Source: Sphingomonas spermidinifaciens | Lineage (GTDB): Bacteria > Pseudomonadota > Alphaproteobacteria > Sphingomonadales > Sphingomonadaceae | DNA length: 64,000 nt | Direction of reading: 5' to 3' | Assembly (NCBI RefSeq): GCF_002351485.1 | Contig: NZ_NWMW01000001.1 | Coordinates: 620,001-684,000, forward strand | Shown: positions 50,381 through 59,482 of the stretch, piece by piece | How positions within the stretch are numbered: the stretch's first letter is position 1 | Layout: every line of letters begins with the position of its first letter | Position numbers and translations under genes: made by a program | The notes under the pieces: generated by a model | The model's input: the letters and a program-made list of their open reading frames with translations, nothing else | The model's database searches: none | Told to the model about the DNA's origin: nothing

Positions 50381-51681
50381 CCGATCACGCCCTCGCCCCC
50401 GAAACTGCGGCGACCGGCGCGCGGCCCACGCGCGCGCGGCACGTCGTGCTGTGGCTGACGGTGCTCGCCTACCTCATCACCTATATGGACCGCGTCGTCA
50501 TCGCGACCGCGGCCCCGTCGATCCAGCAGGAGTTCGGCTTTTCCGACAAGACGCTGGGCTGGATCTTCGCGTCCTTCTCGATCGCCTATGCGCTGTTCCA
50601 GATCCCCGGCGGCTGGCTGGGCGACCGGTTCGGACCGCGCCGCGCGCTGACCGGCGTGGTCGTCTGGTGGTCGACCTTCACCGCGCTGACCGCCACCACC
50701 TGGTCGGCGGGGTCGATGATGGTCACGCGCTTCCTGTTCGGCATGGGCGAGGCGGGTGCGTTTCCCATCGCCACGCGAAGCCTGTCGCGCTGGATGCTGC
50801 CGGCCGAGCGCGGCTGGGCGCAGGGCGTGACGCATGCCGGTGCGCGCCTTGGCGGCGCGGTGACGCCGGCGATCGTCGCGGCGCTCATCCTCGCCTTCGG
50901 CTGGCGAATGCCCTTCTTCCTCTTCGCACTGATCGGTCTCGGCTGGGCCGCGCTCTGGTTCTGGTATTATCGCGACACGCCGCGCGAGCATAAGTCGGTG
51001 AACGCAAGCGAGCTCGCGCTCATCGAAGGGGCGCTGGGCCAGGGCAAGGCGCGCGTCAGCGTGCCGTGGAAGCGGCTGCTGGCCCGCCCCCAGCTCTGGA
51101 CGCTGTCGGCGATGTATTTCTGCTACGCCTATTGCATCAACATCTTCCTGACCTGGTTTCCCAAGTATCTCGCCGACGCCCGCGGCTTCGATATCGTCGC
51201 GATGGGCCTGTTCGCCAGCGCGCCGCTCGCCGCGGGGGTCGTCGGCGACATGGCGGGCGGGTGGTTCAGCGATCTGCTGGTCAAGCGCGGCGCCGGCCTC
51301 AAGATGGGTCGCCGTGTCGTCGCGATTGCGGGCTTCACGATCGCCGCTGTGATGATCCCCCTCGCCGCCGCCTCGGAAGAGCATGTCGCCAGTATCCTGT
51401 TCTTCTGCATCGCGCTGTTCGGGCTTGAGCTGACGGTGGGCGTCAGCTGGGCGGTCACGCTCGACATCGGCGGCGAATATGCGGGGTCGGTATCGGCGGT
51501 GATGAACACGCTGGGCAACAGCGGCGCGGCGATCGCCGCGGCGGTGACGGGCTACATCGTCGCCGCAAGCGGGTGGTTCGCCGCTTTCGCGGTGCTTGCC
51601 GTGCTCTGCGTGATCGCGGCGCTCCTCTTCACCCGCATCGACGCCTCGCGTCCGCTCTACGTCCCGGAACCTGAAGCATGA
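50377..51681 (+). CDS. MFS transporter, anion:cation symporter type
   Basis: A 434-aa transporter with about 12 hydrophobic helices, of the ACS type that takes up hexuronates, sugar acids and aromatic acids. Family landmarks are YMDRVVIATAAPSIQQEFGF in the first loop, GWLGDRFGPRRAL between helices 2 and 3, and RFLFGMGEAGAFP. Start is GTG overlapping the amidohydrolase stop; the stop overlaps the next gene as ATGA. It should import the organic acid on which this operon acts. Confidence 0.9.
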   Translation: MTDHALAPETAATGARPTRARHVVLWLTVLAYLITYMDRVVIATAAPSIQQEFGFSDKTLGWIFASFSIAYALFQIPGGWLGDRFGPRRALTGVVVWWSTFTALTATTWSAGSMMVTRFLFGMGEAGAFPIATRSLSRWMLPAERGWAQGVTHAGARLGGAVTPAIVAALILAFGWRMPFFLFALIGLGWAALWFWYYRDTPREHKSVNASELALIEGALGQGKARVSVPWKRLLARPQLWTLSAMYFCYAYCINIFLTWFPKYLADARGFDIVAMGLFASAPLAAGVVGDMAGGWFSDLLVKRGAGLKMGRRVVAIAGFTIAAVMIPLAAASEEHVASILFFCIALFGLELTVGVSWAVTLDIGGEYAGSVSAVMNTLGNSGAAIAAAVTGYIVAASGWFAAFAVLAVLCVIAALLFTRIDASRPLYVPEPEA

Positions 51682-52472
51682 GCGACGACGACCGCACGCG
51701 CGCCGATCGGCGCACGATCCTGAAGTTTGCCGGGCTCGGCATGGGCGCGGCGGCGGTTCCGCTCGCCGCACAGCAGACCGATCCGATCCCGCAGCCGGGC
51801 GCCGCCCCCGTCCCTGCCCCGCCCGCCCCGCCCCAGCCACATGACATGGCGGCTCACGCGGCTGCGCCCAAGCCCGCGGGTGACGCCCCCCGCTTCGGCT
51901 ACGTCTTCCTCGATGCCGAGGAAGCGGCGTTCGTCGAGGCGTTCGTCGACACGATCATCCCCGCCGACGAATATAGCCCGAAGGGCACGGAGCTGGGCGT
52001 CGCGACCTTCGTCGATCGCCAGCTCTATTCGGCCTGGGGCCAGGGCCGGAACATGTATCTCCAGGGTCCCTTCCAGGAAGGAACGCCCGAGCAAGGATAC
52101 CAGATGGCGCTCGCTCCCGCCGACATCGTTCGGCACGGCATAGCCGACCTCAACGCCTGGGTTCGCAAGACCTATGCCGACAACAGCTTCGACACGGTGT
52201 CGGACGCCCAGCGCATCGAGATCGTCACCGCGCTCGAGGCGAACAAGATCGAACTGTCCGCCGTGCCGACGCCGGTCTTCTTCAACATGCTGTATCAGGT
52301 GACGACCGACGGTTTCTTTGCGGACCCCGTGCATGGCGGCAATCGCGGCAAGGCGTCGTGGAAGATGGTCGGCTATCCCGGGGTCGGCGAGATGTTCGCC
52401 GACAAGATCGCCGAATGGCGCGGCAAGCCCTTTCGCGTCGACGACCCCCAATCGATTCTGGATCTTAGCTGA
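51678..52472 (+). CDS. Gluconate 2-dehydrogenase subunit 3-like protein, Tat-exported
   Basis: A 264-aa small subunit with a twin-arginine signal (DRRTILKFAGLGMGAAAVPL) that would carry the folded complex to the periplasm, since the partner GMC subunit has no signal of its own. After a Pro/Ala linker the conserved domain begins FVEAFVDTIIPADEYSP, with further FVDRQLY and GYPGVGEMFADKI. The gene overlaps the GMC gene by one base (TGATG). Confidence 0.88.
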   Translation: MSDDDRTRADRRTILKFAGLGMGAAAVPLAAQQTDPIPQPGAAPVPAPPAPPQPHDMAAHAAAPKPAGDAPRFGYVFLDAEEAAFVEAFVDTIIPADEYSPKGTELGVATFVDRQLYSAWGQGRNMYLQGPFQEGTPEQGYQMALAPADIVRHGIADLNAWVRKTYADNSFDTVSDAQRIEIVTALEANKIELSAVPTPVFFNMLYQVTTDGFFADPVHGGNRGKASWKMVGYPGVGEMFADKIAEWRGKPFRVDDPQSILDLS

Positions 52473-54250
52473 TGGCCACCCGTCTTCCCCCCGTAGACGT
52501 GGTGATCGTCGGCTCCGGTTGGACCGGCGGCATCGTCGCCAAGGAGCTGGCGCAGACCGGCCTCAAGATCCTGATGCTCGAACGCGGCAAGTTCCAGGAC
52601 ACCAATCCCGACTTCCTCGCGCCGCAGTCGCACGACGCGCTCAAATATTCGCGCCGCCTCGACCTCGCGCAGGACCTGTCGAAGGAGACGATTACCTTCC
52701 GCAACGACCGCGGCCAGACCGCGCTGCCGATGCGGCAATACGGCTTCTTCATCCCGGGTTCGGGCGTCGGCGGGTCGGGTGCGCACTGGTCAGGCCTCAC
52801 CTGGCGTTGGGCCGAGTGGGAACACCGGATGCGCTCGGGGACGATCGAGAAATACGGCGCCGGCCTGATCCCCGAGGACATGACGATCCAGGACTGGCCG
52901 ATCAGCTACAAGGACATCGAGCCCTATTACGACCGTTTCGAGAAGGTTTGCGGCGTCTCGGGCAAGGCCGGCAATCTGCGCGGGAAGATCCAGCCGGGCG
53001 GCAACCCGTTCGAGGCGCGGCGCCAGAACGAGTTTCCCCTGCCGCCAATGACGCCGACGCAGAGCATGACGATGTTCGAGGCGGCGACGAAGAAGCTCGG
53101 CTACCACCCCTTCCCCATTCCCGCCGCCAACTGCTCGACCGATTATGTCAATCCCGACGGCGTCGCGCTCGGCCAGTGCCATTATTGCGGCCATTGCACC
53201 AATTACGGCTGCGAGGCGAACGCCAAGGCCAGCCCGCATTTCACGATGATCCCGCTGGCGCGCGCGAACAAGGATTTCGAGCTGCGCACCAATGCGATGG
53301 TGCTCAAGGTCAACCTCGATTCGACGGGCAAGAAGGCGACCGGCGTCACCTATGCCGACGCGCGCGGGCGCGAGTTCGAGCAGCCCGCCGACCTGGTCGT
53401 CCTCGGGGCGTTCGTGATGAACAACGTTCAGCTGATGCTCCTCTCGGGCATCGGCAAGCCTTATGACCCGCAGACGGGCGAGGGCGTCGTCGGGCGCAAC
53501 TATGCCTATCAGAGCCTGGGCGGGGCGCGGGTCGAGGTGCCGCGCGACGTCTATATGAACCCGTTCATGGGATCGGGCGCACTCGGCACCTGGATCGACG
53601 ACTTTGCCGCCGACAATTACGACTTCGCAAAGGTCGGCTTCATCGGCGGCGCGGGGATCAGCGCCGGGCAAAACAGCGGCGACCCCCTCACCTACCGCCC
53701 CTCGACGCCTGGCGCGCCGCGCTGGGGTGCGGGGTGGAAGAAGGGGCTGGTCGAGGCGTACCAGCACACGATGAGCGTCGGGTTCCAGGGCGCGGTGATG
53801 TCGTACCGGCAGAACTATCTCGACCTCGACCCTACCTATCGCGACGCCTGGGGCCGGCCGCTCCTCCGCCTCACCTTCGACTGGCAGGCGAACGAGCACA
53901 AGATCATGGCGGCGACTTTTGCCACTTGCCAGCGGATCGCCGGCGAGATCAGCGGAAGGGCGCCTTCGACCGCGACGCCCGGCCGGGCGATGGCGGGGCG
54001 GCGCTTCAGCTCGGTGCCCTACCAGACCTCGCACAATACCGGCGGCGCCGTGTTCGGCGACGACCCGCGGACCAGCGCGGTCAACAAGTACATGCAGTCG
54101 TGGGACGTGCCCAACGTGTTCGTGCTGGGCGCCAGCGCGCTGCCGCAGAACGCCTCGCGCAATCCCACCGGGCCGGTCGGCGCGCTCGCCTTCTGGGCGG
54201 CCGACGCGATCCGCCAGCGATATCTGAAGCGCCCCGGGCGCCTCGTGTGA
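52472..54250 (+). CDS. GMC-family oxidoreductase (membrane-linked alcohol/sugar-acid dehydrogenase large subunit)
   Basis: A 592-aa FAD flavoprotein. The dinucleotide motif is VVIVGSGWTGGIVAKELAQT near residues 10-29, followed by GSGVGGSGAHWSG, a Cys-rich loop (GQCHYCGHCTNYGCEANAK) and the C-terminal FAD segment SRNPTGPVGALAFWAADAI. With the Tat-exported subunit and the cytochrome c that follow the gluconate 2-dehydrogenase pattern, it should oxidise a hydroxyl group in the periplasm and send electrons to cytochrome c. Substrate unknown. Confidence 0.9.
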   Translation: MATRLPPVDVVIVGSGWTGGIVAKELAQTGLKILMLERGKFQDTNPDFLAPQSHDALKYSRRLDLAQDLSKETITFRNDRGQTALPMRQYGFFIPGSGVGGSGAHWSGLTWRWAEWEHRMRSGTIEKYGAGLIPEDMTIQDWPISYKDIEPYYDRFEKVCGVSGKAGNLRGKIQPGGNPFEARRQNEFPLPPMTPTQSMTMFEAATKKLGYHPFPIPAANCSTDYVNPDGVALGQCHYCGHCTNYGCEANAKASPHFTMIPLARANKDFELRTNAMVLKVNLDSTGKKATGVTYADARGREFEQPADLVVLGAFVMNNVQLMLLSGIGKPYDPQTGEGVVGRNYAYQSLGGARVEVPRDVYMNPFMGSGALGTWIDDFAADNYDFAKVGFIGGAGISAGQNSGDPLTYRPSTPGAPRWGAGWKKGLVEAYQHTMSVGFQGAVMSYRQNYLDLDPTYRDAWGRPLLRLTFDWQANEHKIMAATFATCQRIAGEISGRAPSTATPGRAMAGRRFSSVPYQTSHNTGGAVFGDDPRTSAVNKYMQSWDVPNVFVLGASALPQNASRNPTGPVGALAFWAADAIRQRYLKRPGRLV

Positions 54251-54264
54251 CTTTGGAGAAGACA

Positions 54265-54633
54265 ATGTTTCGCACCTTCATCCTCGCGCTCGCGCTGAGC
54301 GGCACCGCCGCCGCCGCGCAGACGGGCGACCCCGCCAAGGGCAAGGCGACCTTCGCACGCTGCGCCGCCTGTCACAGCGTCGCGCCGGGCAAGAACGGCG
54401 TCGGTCCGACCCTTGCGGGCGTCGTCGGACGAAAGGCCGCGAGCGTGCCCGGTTATCGCTACTCCCCCGCGATGCAGAAGTCGGGGCTGACCTGGAACGC
54501 GGCCACCATCGCGCGCTTCATCGCCGCGCCGTCGAAGGTCGTGCCCGGCACCAAGATGATGGCCCCGCCCGTCACCAATCCGCAGGATCAGGCGAACATC
54601 GTCGCCTATCTGAAGACGGTCTCGGGCAAGTGA
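54265..54633 (+). CDS. Periplasmic class I c-type cytochrome
   Basis: A 122-aa monohaem cytochrome with a signal peptide (FRTFILALALSGTAAAA), haem motif CAACH at 33-37, and the Met ligand within GTKMMAPPV. A GVGPTLAGVVGRKA stretch is typical of soluble class I cytochromes. It follows the GMC subunit by 14 bases and is the probable electron acceptor. The ribosome site TTGGAGAAG precedes the ATG. The stop overlaps the next GTG (GTGA). Confidence 0.92.
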   Translation: MFRTFILALALSGTAAAAQTGDPAKGKATFARCAACHSVAPGKNGVGPTLAGVVGRKAASVPGYRYSPAMQKSGLTWNAATIARFIAAPSKVVPGTKMMAPPVTNPQDQANIVAYLKTVSGK

Positions 54634-55850
54634 CCGGCCTGCCCCCCGTTTTCGGCGCGGCCCGCCTGCCGCGCGCGATCCTTTTCGGGCGCGGCCAGCG
54701 CGCGGCGATCGGCGCGGCGAGTGCGCGCATCGGCCGCCGTGCCCTCGTCGTCACCGACGAGCGCCAGGCCGCGCAGCCCGAGTTCGCCGCAATCCTGTCC
54801 GATCTGGAGGCGCACGGCGTCGAGGTGCAGGTGTTCGCGGGCGTCATCCCCGACCTCCCCGTCTCGGCGATCGACGCCTGCGTCGCGCCGGCGCGCGCGT
54901 TCATGCCCAACGTCGTCATCGGCATTGGCGGGGGGAGCGCGATCGACCATGCCAAGGTCGCCGCTGTCCTGCTGACGCATGGCGGCGAGGTCAGCGACTA
55001 TTATGGCGAGTTCGCCGTGCCGGGCCCCGTCCTGCCGCTGATCGCGGTGCCGACGACCGCGGGAACCGGTTCGGAGGCGACGCCCGTCGCGGTCGTCCAT
55101 GATGAAGCGCGCGGGACGAAGATCGGCATTGCCAGCCCCTACCTCATCCCCGAGGTCGCGGTCTGCGACCCCGACCTGACCGCCACCTGCCCGCCCTATC
55201 TCACCGCGATCTCGGGCGCCGACGCGATGACGCATGCGGTCGAGGCCTTCTCGAACGCCGCGCGGCCGATCGACCCGCGCCTGACCGAGGATCACGTCTT
55301 CGTCGGCAAGAACGCGATCTCCGACCAGTTCGCGCGCCTCGCGGTCGCCAACCTGTTCAAGTTCCTCGCGCGCGCGGTCAGGGACGGAAGCGACATGGAA
55401 GCGCGTGAGGGCGTAATGCTCGCCTCGCTGATGGCCGGCTGCGCGTTCGGGACCGCGGGGACGGCGGCGGCGCATGCGCTACAGTACCCGATCGGCAACC
55501 TGACCCACACCGCGCACGGTGCCGGGGTGGCGGCGCTGCTGCCGTTCGTCATGCAGTTCAATCGCCCTGCCGCCGAGTCCGCCTTTGCCGAACTCGCCGA
55601 GTTGGTGGGGGTCGAAGGCGGCGCACAGGGGTTCATCGACGCGATCGCCGCGCTGTTCGCGGAGATCGGCATTCCCCGCTCGCTCGCCGACCTCGGCCTT
55701 GCCGCCGACCAGCAGGGCTATGTCGCGGAGGCGTCGCTGAACGCGCAGCGCCTCGTCAAGAACAACCCCCGCCCGCTCGACCTCGCGGCGATGACCGCGA
55801 TCACCGAAGCGGCGTTCGCCGGCGAGCGCCAGCGCCTCGCCGCGATCTGA
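54630..55850 (+). CDS. Iron-containing alcohol dehydrogenase
   Basis: A 406-aa group III alcohol dehydrogenase. NAD-binding is shown by GIGGGSAIDHAKVAA and PTTAGTGSEATPVAV. Metal ligands are the Asp and His of GADAMTHAVEAF and the His residues of AHALQYPIGNLTHTAHGAG. Such enzymes include 4-hydroxybutyrate dehydrogenase and maleylacetate reductase. The adjacent succinate-semialdehyde-type dehydrogenase makes a hydroxyacid oxidation the likelier role, by inference. Start GTG 54630. Confidence 0.88.
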   Translation: MTGLPPVFGAARLPRAILFGRGQRAAIGAASARIGRRALVVTDERQAAQPEFAAILSDLEAHGVEVQVFAGVIPDLPVSAIDACVAPARAFMPNVVIGIGGGSAIDHAKVAAVLLTHGGEVSDYYGEFAVPGPVLPLIAVPTTAGTGSEATPVAVVHDEARGTKIGIASPYLIPEVAVCDPDLTATCPPYLTAISGADAMTHAVEAFSNAARPIDPRLTEDHVFVGKNAISDQFARLAVANLFKFLARAVRDGSDMEAREGVMLASLMAGCAFGTAGTAAAHALQYPIGNLTHTAHGAGVAALLPFVMQFNRPAAESAFAELAELVGVEGGAQGFIDAIAALFAEIGIPRSLADLGLAADQQGYVAEASLNAQRLVKNNPRPLDLAAMTAITEAAFAGERQRLAAI

Positions 55851-55866
55851 CAGGACCGACCGAACC

Positions 55867-57342
55867 ATGACCGTCAACAGCTACACGCCCGCCGGGCGGG
55901 AAGGCCCGTTCGCCGTTCCGACCGATAATCTGATCGGCGATGCGTGGACCCCTTCGGCGAGCGGCAAGCGCATCGACATCGCCGATCCCGCGACCGGCAG
56001 CGTACTGACCAGCGTCGCGGATTGCAGCGTCGAAGAAGCGATTGCCGCCGTCGATGCCGCCGACGCCGCGGCCGCTGCCTGGGCCGCGACGGCCCCGCGC
56101 AAGCGCGCCGACATCCTCCTCGCCTGCTTCCACGCGATGATGGCCGATCAGGAATGGCTCGCCCACCTCATCTCGCTCGAGAATGGCAAGGCGTTGACCG
56201 ACGCGCGCGGCGAGGTCGCCTATGCCGCCGAGTTCTTCCGCTGGTATGCCGAAGAGGCCGTGCGCGTGAACGGCGAGCTGTCGGTGTCGCCGTCGGGCGG
56301 CAACCGCATCCTCGTTCAATATCAGCCGATCGGCATCGCGCTGCTCATCACCCCCTGGAACTTTCCCGCGGCGATGGCGACGCGCAAGATCGCGCCGGCA
56401 TTGGCAGCGGGCTGCACCGTCATCCTCAAGCCCGCCGAGGAGACGCCGCTGACCGCGCTTGCGGTCGCAGAGATCATGCGCCGCGCCGGCGTGCCGGCGG
56501 GCGTCGTCAACGTCGTCAACACCAGCGACCCTGGCCCGGTGTGCAGCGCGATCCTTCACGACCCGCGCGTCCGTAAGCTGAGCTTCACCGGCTCGACCGA
56601 GGTTGGCCGCATCCTTCTGCGCGAAGCGGCGGATCAGGTCATCAGCTCGTCGATGGAACTCGGCGGCAACGCGCCCTTCCTCGTCTTCGACGACGCCGAC
56701 CTCGACCAGGCGATCGAGGGCGCGATGGTCGCCAAGATGCGGAACGCCGGCGAGGCGTGCACCGCGGCCAACCGCTTCTACGTCCAGCGCGGCATTCACG
56801 ATGCCTTTGTCGAGCGGCTATCGGCGGCGATGGGCGCGCTGACCGTTGGGCCGGGGACCGAGGCGGGCACGCAGTGCGGCGCGATGATCAACAAGGCCTC
56901 GATCGACAAGATCGAGCGACTGGTCGCCGACGCGGTGTCGCGCGGGGCGGAGGTGAAGCTGGGCGGCAAGACGCTTGACCGGCCGGGCTATTTCTATCCC
57001 CCGTCCGTCATCGCCAATGTCCAGCCGGGGTCGGAAATCCTCTCGACCGAAGTCTTCGGGCCGGTCGCCGCGGTGATCCCCTTCGAGGCGCCGGACGAGG
57101 CGGTCGCCCTCGCCAACGCGACCGAATATGGCCTTGCCGCCTATGTCTATTCGGACGACCTCAAGCGCGCCTTGCAGGTCGCCGAGCGGATCGAGTGCGG
57201 CATGGTTGCGGTCAACCGCGGGCTGGTGTCGGACGCCGCGGCACCGTTCGGCGGTGTGAAGCAGAGCGGGCTCGGCCGCGAAGGCTCGCACCACGGCCTG
57301 ATCGAATATTGCGAGGCGAAGTACATCGCGGTGAGTTGGTAA
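55867..57342 (+). CDS. gabD: NAD(P)-dependent aldehyde dehydrogenase, succinate-semialdehyde dehydrogenase type
   Basis: A 491-aa aldehyde dehydrogenase. It has the cofactor segment TPWNFPAAMATRKIAPALAA, FTGSTEVGRIL, the general base Glu in MELGGNAPFLVFDDADLD, and the catalytic Cys in NAGEACTAANRFYV. GVKQSGLGREGSHHG near the end is typical of the GabD group. It would oxidise the aldehyde produced by the preceding dehydrogenase, perhaps to succinate. A hairpin terminator follows directly. Confidence 0.88.
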   Translation: MTVNSYTPAGREGPFAVPTDNLIGDAWTPSASGKRIDIADPATGSVLTSVADCSVEEAIAAVDAADAAAAAWAATAPRKRADILLACFHAMMADQEWLAHLISLENGKALTDARGEVAYAAEFFRWYAEEAVRVNGELSVSPSGGNRILVQYQPIGIALLITPWNFPAAMATRKIAPALAAGCTVILKPAEETPLTALAVAEIMRRAGVPAGVVNVVNTSDPGPVCSAILHDPRVRKLSFTGSTEVGRILLREAADQVISSSMELGGNAPFLVFDDADLDQAIEGAMVAKMRNAGEACTAANRFYVQRGIHDAFVERLSAAMGALTVGPGTEAGTQCGAMINKASIDKIERLVADAVSRGAEVKLGGKTLDRPGYFYPPSVIANVQPGSEILSTEVFGPVAAVIPFEAPDEAVALANATEYGLAAYVYSDDLKRALQVAERIECGMVAVNRGLVSDAAAPFGGVKQSGLGREGSHHGLIEYCEAKYIAVSW

Positions 57343-57355
57343 CACCTGGCTGAAC

Positions 57356-57377
57356 CCCCTCCCCTGAAGGGGAGGGG
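57356..57377. terminator. Hairpin between convergent aldehyde dehydrogenase and crotonase genes
   Basis: CCCCTCCCC (57356-57364) pairs with GGGGAGGGG (57369-57377) around a TGAA loop. The gap is only 42 bases between two convergent genes, so this stem probably ends transcripts from both sides. No long U-run. Confidence 0.6.
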
Positions 57378-57384
57378 TTGAGAT

Positions 57385-58164
57385 CTATCGCCCTTCCCAG
57401 TCCGGCACCCGCTTCGTCTTGACCAGGAAGTCGCTCACGCCCCGCCGGAAATCGGCGCTTCCGTAAACCTCCGCGATAAGCTCCTCGATCTCCGGCAACG
57501 CGCCGAAGGTCATCGCACGGATCGTCGCCTTGGTAGTGCGGGTCGTCAGCGGGGCATTCTCCGCCGCGCGCGCGACAAGGGCGTAGAGCTCGTCGTCCAG
57601 CGCCTCGCGCTCGACCACCTTCAACAGGAAACCGCTCGCCAGCAATTGCTCGGCGGTCAGCATTTCGCCCAGCAGCACCATGCGCTTGGCGAACTGCACG
57701 CCGACCGCTGCGCCGATCCGCGCGACGCTGGCGGCCGACAGGCAGTTGCCGATCGTCCGGCCGATCGGCGAGCCGAACTTCGCGTCGGGCGTCGCGATGC
57801 GGAAGTCGCAGGCCGATGCAATGTTGATCCCGCCGCCCACGGCCCATCCCTCGACCACCGCGATCGTCGTGCAGGGGATCGCGTCGACGGCTGCCATGCA
57901 CTCGTCGATGCCGCGCTCATAATCCACCCCCTGCTCGCCGGTCGTGTAATCGGCGAACTTCGAGATGTCGGTGCCCGAGATGAACGCCTTGCCGCCCGTG
58001 CCGCGAAAGGTGACGACGCGGATCGACGGGTCCTGCGCGAAGCCAAGCGCCGCGTCGCGCAGCGCCAGCCACATCTCGCTCGTCAGGGCATTGTGCGCGG
58101 CCGGGTTGTCGAAGCGGACATGCGCCGCCGCGCCGTCGCGCGCGACGAGAACCTGACCGCTCAT
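57385..58164 (-). CDS. Enoyl-CoA hydratase/isomerase-family protein with atypical active site
   Basis: A 259-aa crotonase-fold protein. The oxyanion-hole segments are present (GGKAFISGTDISKF, then EGWAVGGGINIASACDFR). The two glutamates of true hydratases are missing, however: GGGxEL is GGGINI here, and the PEI position reads SPIG. It may be an isomerase, a hydrolase or a decarboxylase of the superfamily. It is coupled to the CoA-transferase gene by an ATGA overlap, so its substrate is likely the CoA ester made there. Confidence 0.82.
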   Translation of the reverse strand: MSGQVLVARDGAAAHVRFDNPAAHNALTSEMWLALRDAALGFAQDPSIRVVTFRGTGGKAFISGTDISKFADYTTGEQGVDYERGIDECMAAVDAIPCTTIAVVEGWAVGGGINIASACDFRIATPDAKFGSPIGRTIGNCLSAASVARIGAAVGVQFAKRMVLLGEMLTAEQLLASGFLLKVVEREALDDELYALVARAAENAPLTTRTTKATIRAMTFGALPEIEELIAEVYGSADFRRGVSDFLVKTKRVPDWEGR

Positions 58165-59345
58165 TCGGCCGCCTCGCGCGCGGGCAACAGGCCGGCTTCG
58201 GCCAGCTCGGCGCGAATCGCGGCGCCATGCTCGTTGAGGAGCGGCGGCGGCATCCGCACCTGTTGCGGGGTGCCGCGCATCTTGACCGGGAAGCCCAGCG
58301 CCTTGAACTCGCCCTCGACCGGGTGCGGGACCATCTGCACCATGTCGCGCGCGACCGCCTGCTCGCTTTCCACCGCCTCGCCATAATCGAGGATCGGCGC
58401 GGCGGGGACGCCGGCGGCGAGCAGCGCGTCGATCCAATCCTGCTTGGTGCGCGTCCTGAACGTCGGCGCGAGATCGTCGATCAATTCGAGCCGATTCTGT
58501 ACCCGCGCGGCATTGGTCGAATAGCGGGGGTCATCCTGCAATTCGGGCCGGCCGATCACCTGAAGGAACGTCAGCCACAGCCCCTGATTGGCCGCGCCGA
58601 TCACGAACCAGCCGTCAGACGCCTCGACCGCCTGGTAGGGCGCCGACATGCGGTTGGCCGAGCCGATCGGCGTGGGCGCCTTGCCCGTGCCCCATAACTC
58701 GGTCGTCTCCCAGATCGACAGGCCCATCGCGGCCTCGAGCAGCGAGGCGTCTATATACTGGCCCTTGCCCGACGTCTGCCGGCCGATCACCGCCGACAGG
58801 ATCGCATAGGCGCTGAACAGCCCTGCCCCGAGATCGGCGACGGCGATCGAGTTCTTGGCAGGCTCCATGCCCGGAAAGCCGTTCGAGGAGAGGATGCCCG
58901 ACATCGCCTGTGCGATCAGGTCGAACCCCGGCCGCTGCGCCCACGGCCCCGTCTGCCCAAAGCCCGAGATCGAGGCGTAGACGAGCCGCGGATTGATCGC
59001 GGCCAGCGTGTCGTAATCGATCCCCAGCCGCGCCGCGACGCCCGGCCGCGCATTCTCCACGAGGATGTCGGCGGTCTTGACCAGCGCGTACAGCACCTTG
59101 CGGTCGTCCTCGTCCTTCAGATTCAGGGTGATGCTGCGCTTGTTGCGGTTGAGCGCGAGGAAGCCGGGGCTATCCTCCCCCTTCAGGCGGAAACCCATCG
59201 AATGGCGCGTCGAATCGCCCGTCTTCGGCGGCTCGATCTTGATGACGTCGGCGCCCATGTCGCCCAGCAGCATGCAGCAGAACGGCCCGGCCATCACCTG
59301 CGAGATGTCGAGCACGCGGAGGCCAGCGAGCGGCAGATCGGACAT
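58161..59345 (-). CDS. CaiB/BaiF family (class III) CoA-transferase
   Basis: A 394-aa formyl-CoA transferase-like enzyme. N-terminal GLRVLDISQVMAGPFCCMLL and GADVIKIEPP are family hallmarks. RNKRSITLNLK and RPGFDLIAQAMSG carry the catalytic Asp. It moves CoA between carboxylates and so activates a substrate for the next gene. It heads a two-gene minus-strand operon divergent from the PQQ dehydrogenase. Confidence 0.9.
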   Translation of the reverse strand: MSDLPLAGLRVLDISQVMAGPFCCMLLGDMGADVIKIEPPKTGDSTRHSMGFRLKGEDSPGFLALNRNKRSITLNLKDEDDRKVLYALVKTADILVENARPGVAARLGIDYDTLAAINPRLVYASISGFGQTGPWAQRPGFDLIAQAMSGILSSNGFPGMEPAKNSIAVADLGAGLFSAYAILSAVIGRQTSGKGQYIDASLLEAAMGLSIWETTELWGTGKAPTPIGSANRMSAPYQAVEASDGWFVIGAANQGLWLTFLQVIGRPELQDDPRYSTNAARVQNRLELIDDLAPTFRTRTKQDWIDALLAAGVPAAPILDYGEAVESEQAVARDMVQMVPHPVEGEFKALGFPVKMRGTPQQVRMPPPLLNEHGAAIRAELAEAGLLPAREAAE

Positions 59346-59385
59346 CGGTGTCCCTCCCCTTGTTGATGCGGACCAAATCCGCTCG

Positions 59386-59404
59386 GATCATATTGTATAT
59401 GATC
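59386..59404. promoter_or_regulatory. 19-bp palindrome in the divergent CaiB/PQQ-dehydrogenase promoter region
   Basis: GATCATAT and ATATGATC flank a TGT centre (59386-59404), an AT-rich island in GC-rich surroundings. A second smaller palindrome GCGGA/TCCGC (59368-59382) is next to it. The 8-3-8 symmetry suits a dimeric regulator acting on both divergent operons. It differs from the TCCTATAGGA site. Confidence 0.5.
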
Positions 59405-59482
59405 TATAGTCGGTCTAATCTGCGGCGCAACGCGATTTGCCGCCGGGTTGGCCCGCACAGGCAAACGACAAGGAGAGCCTGC

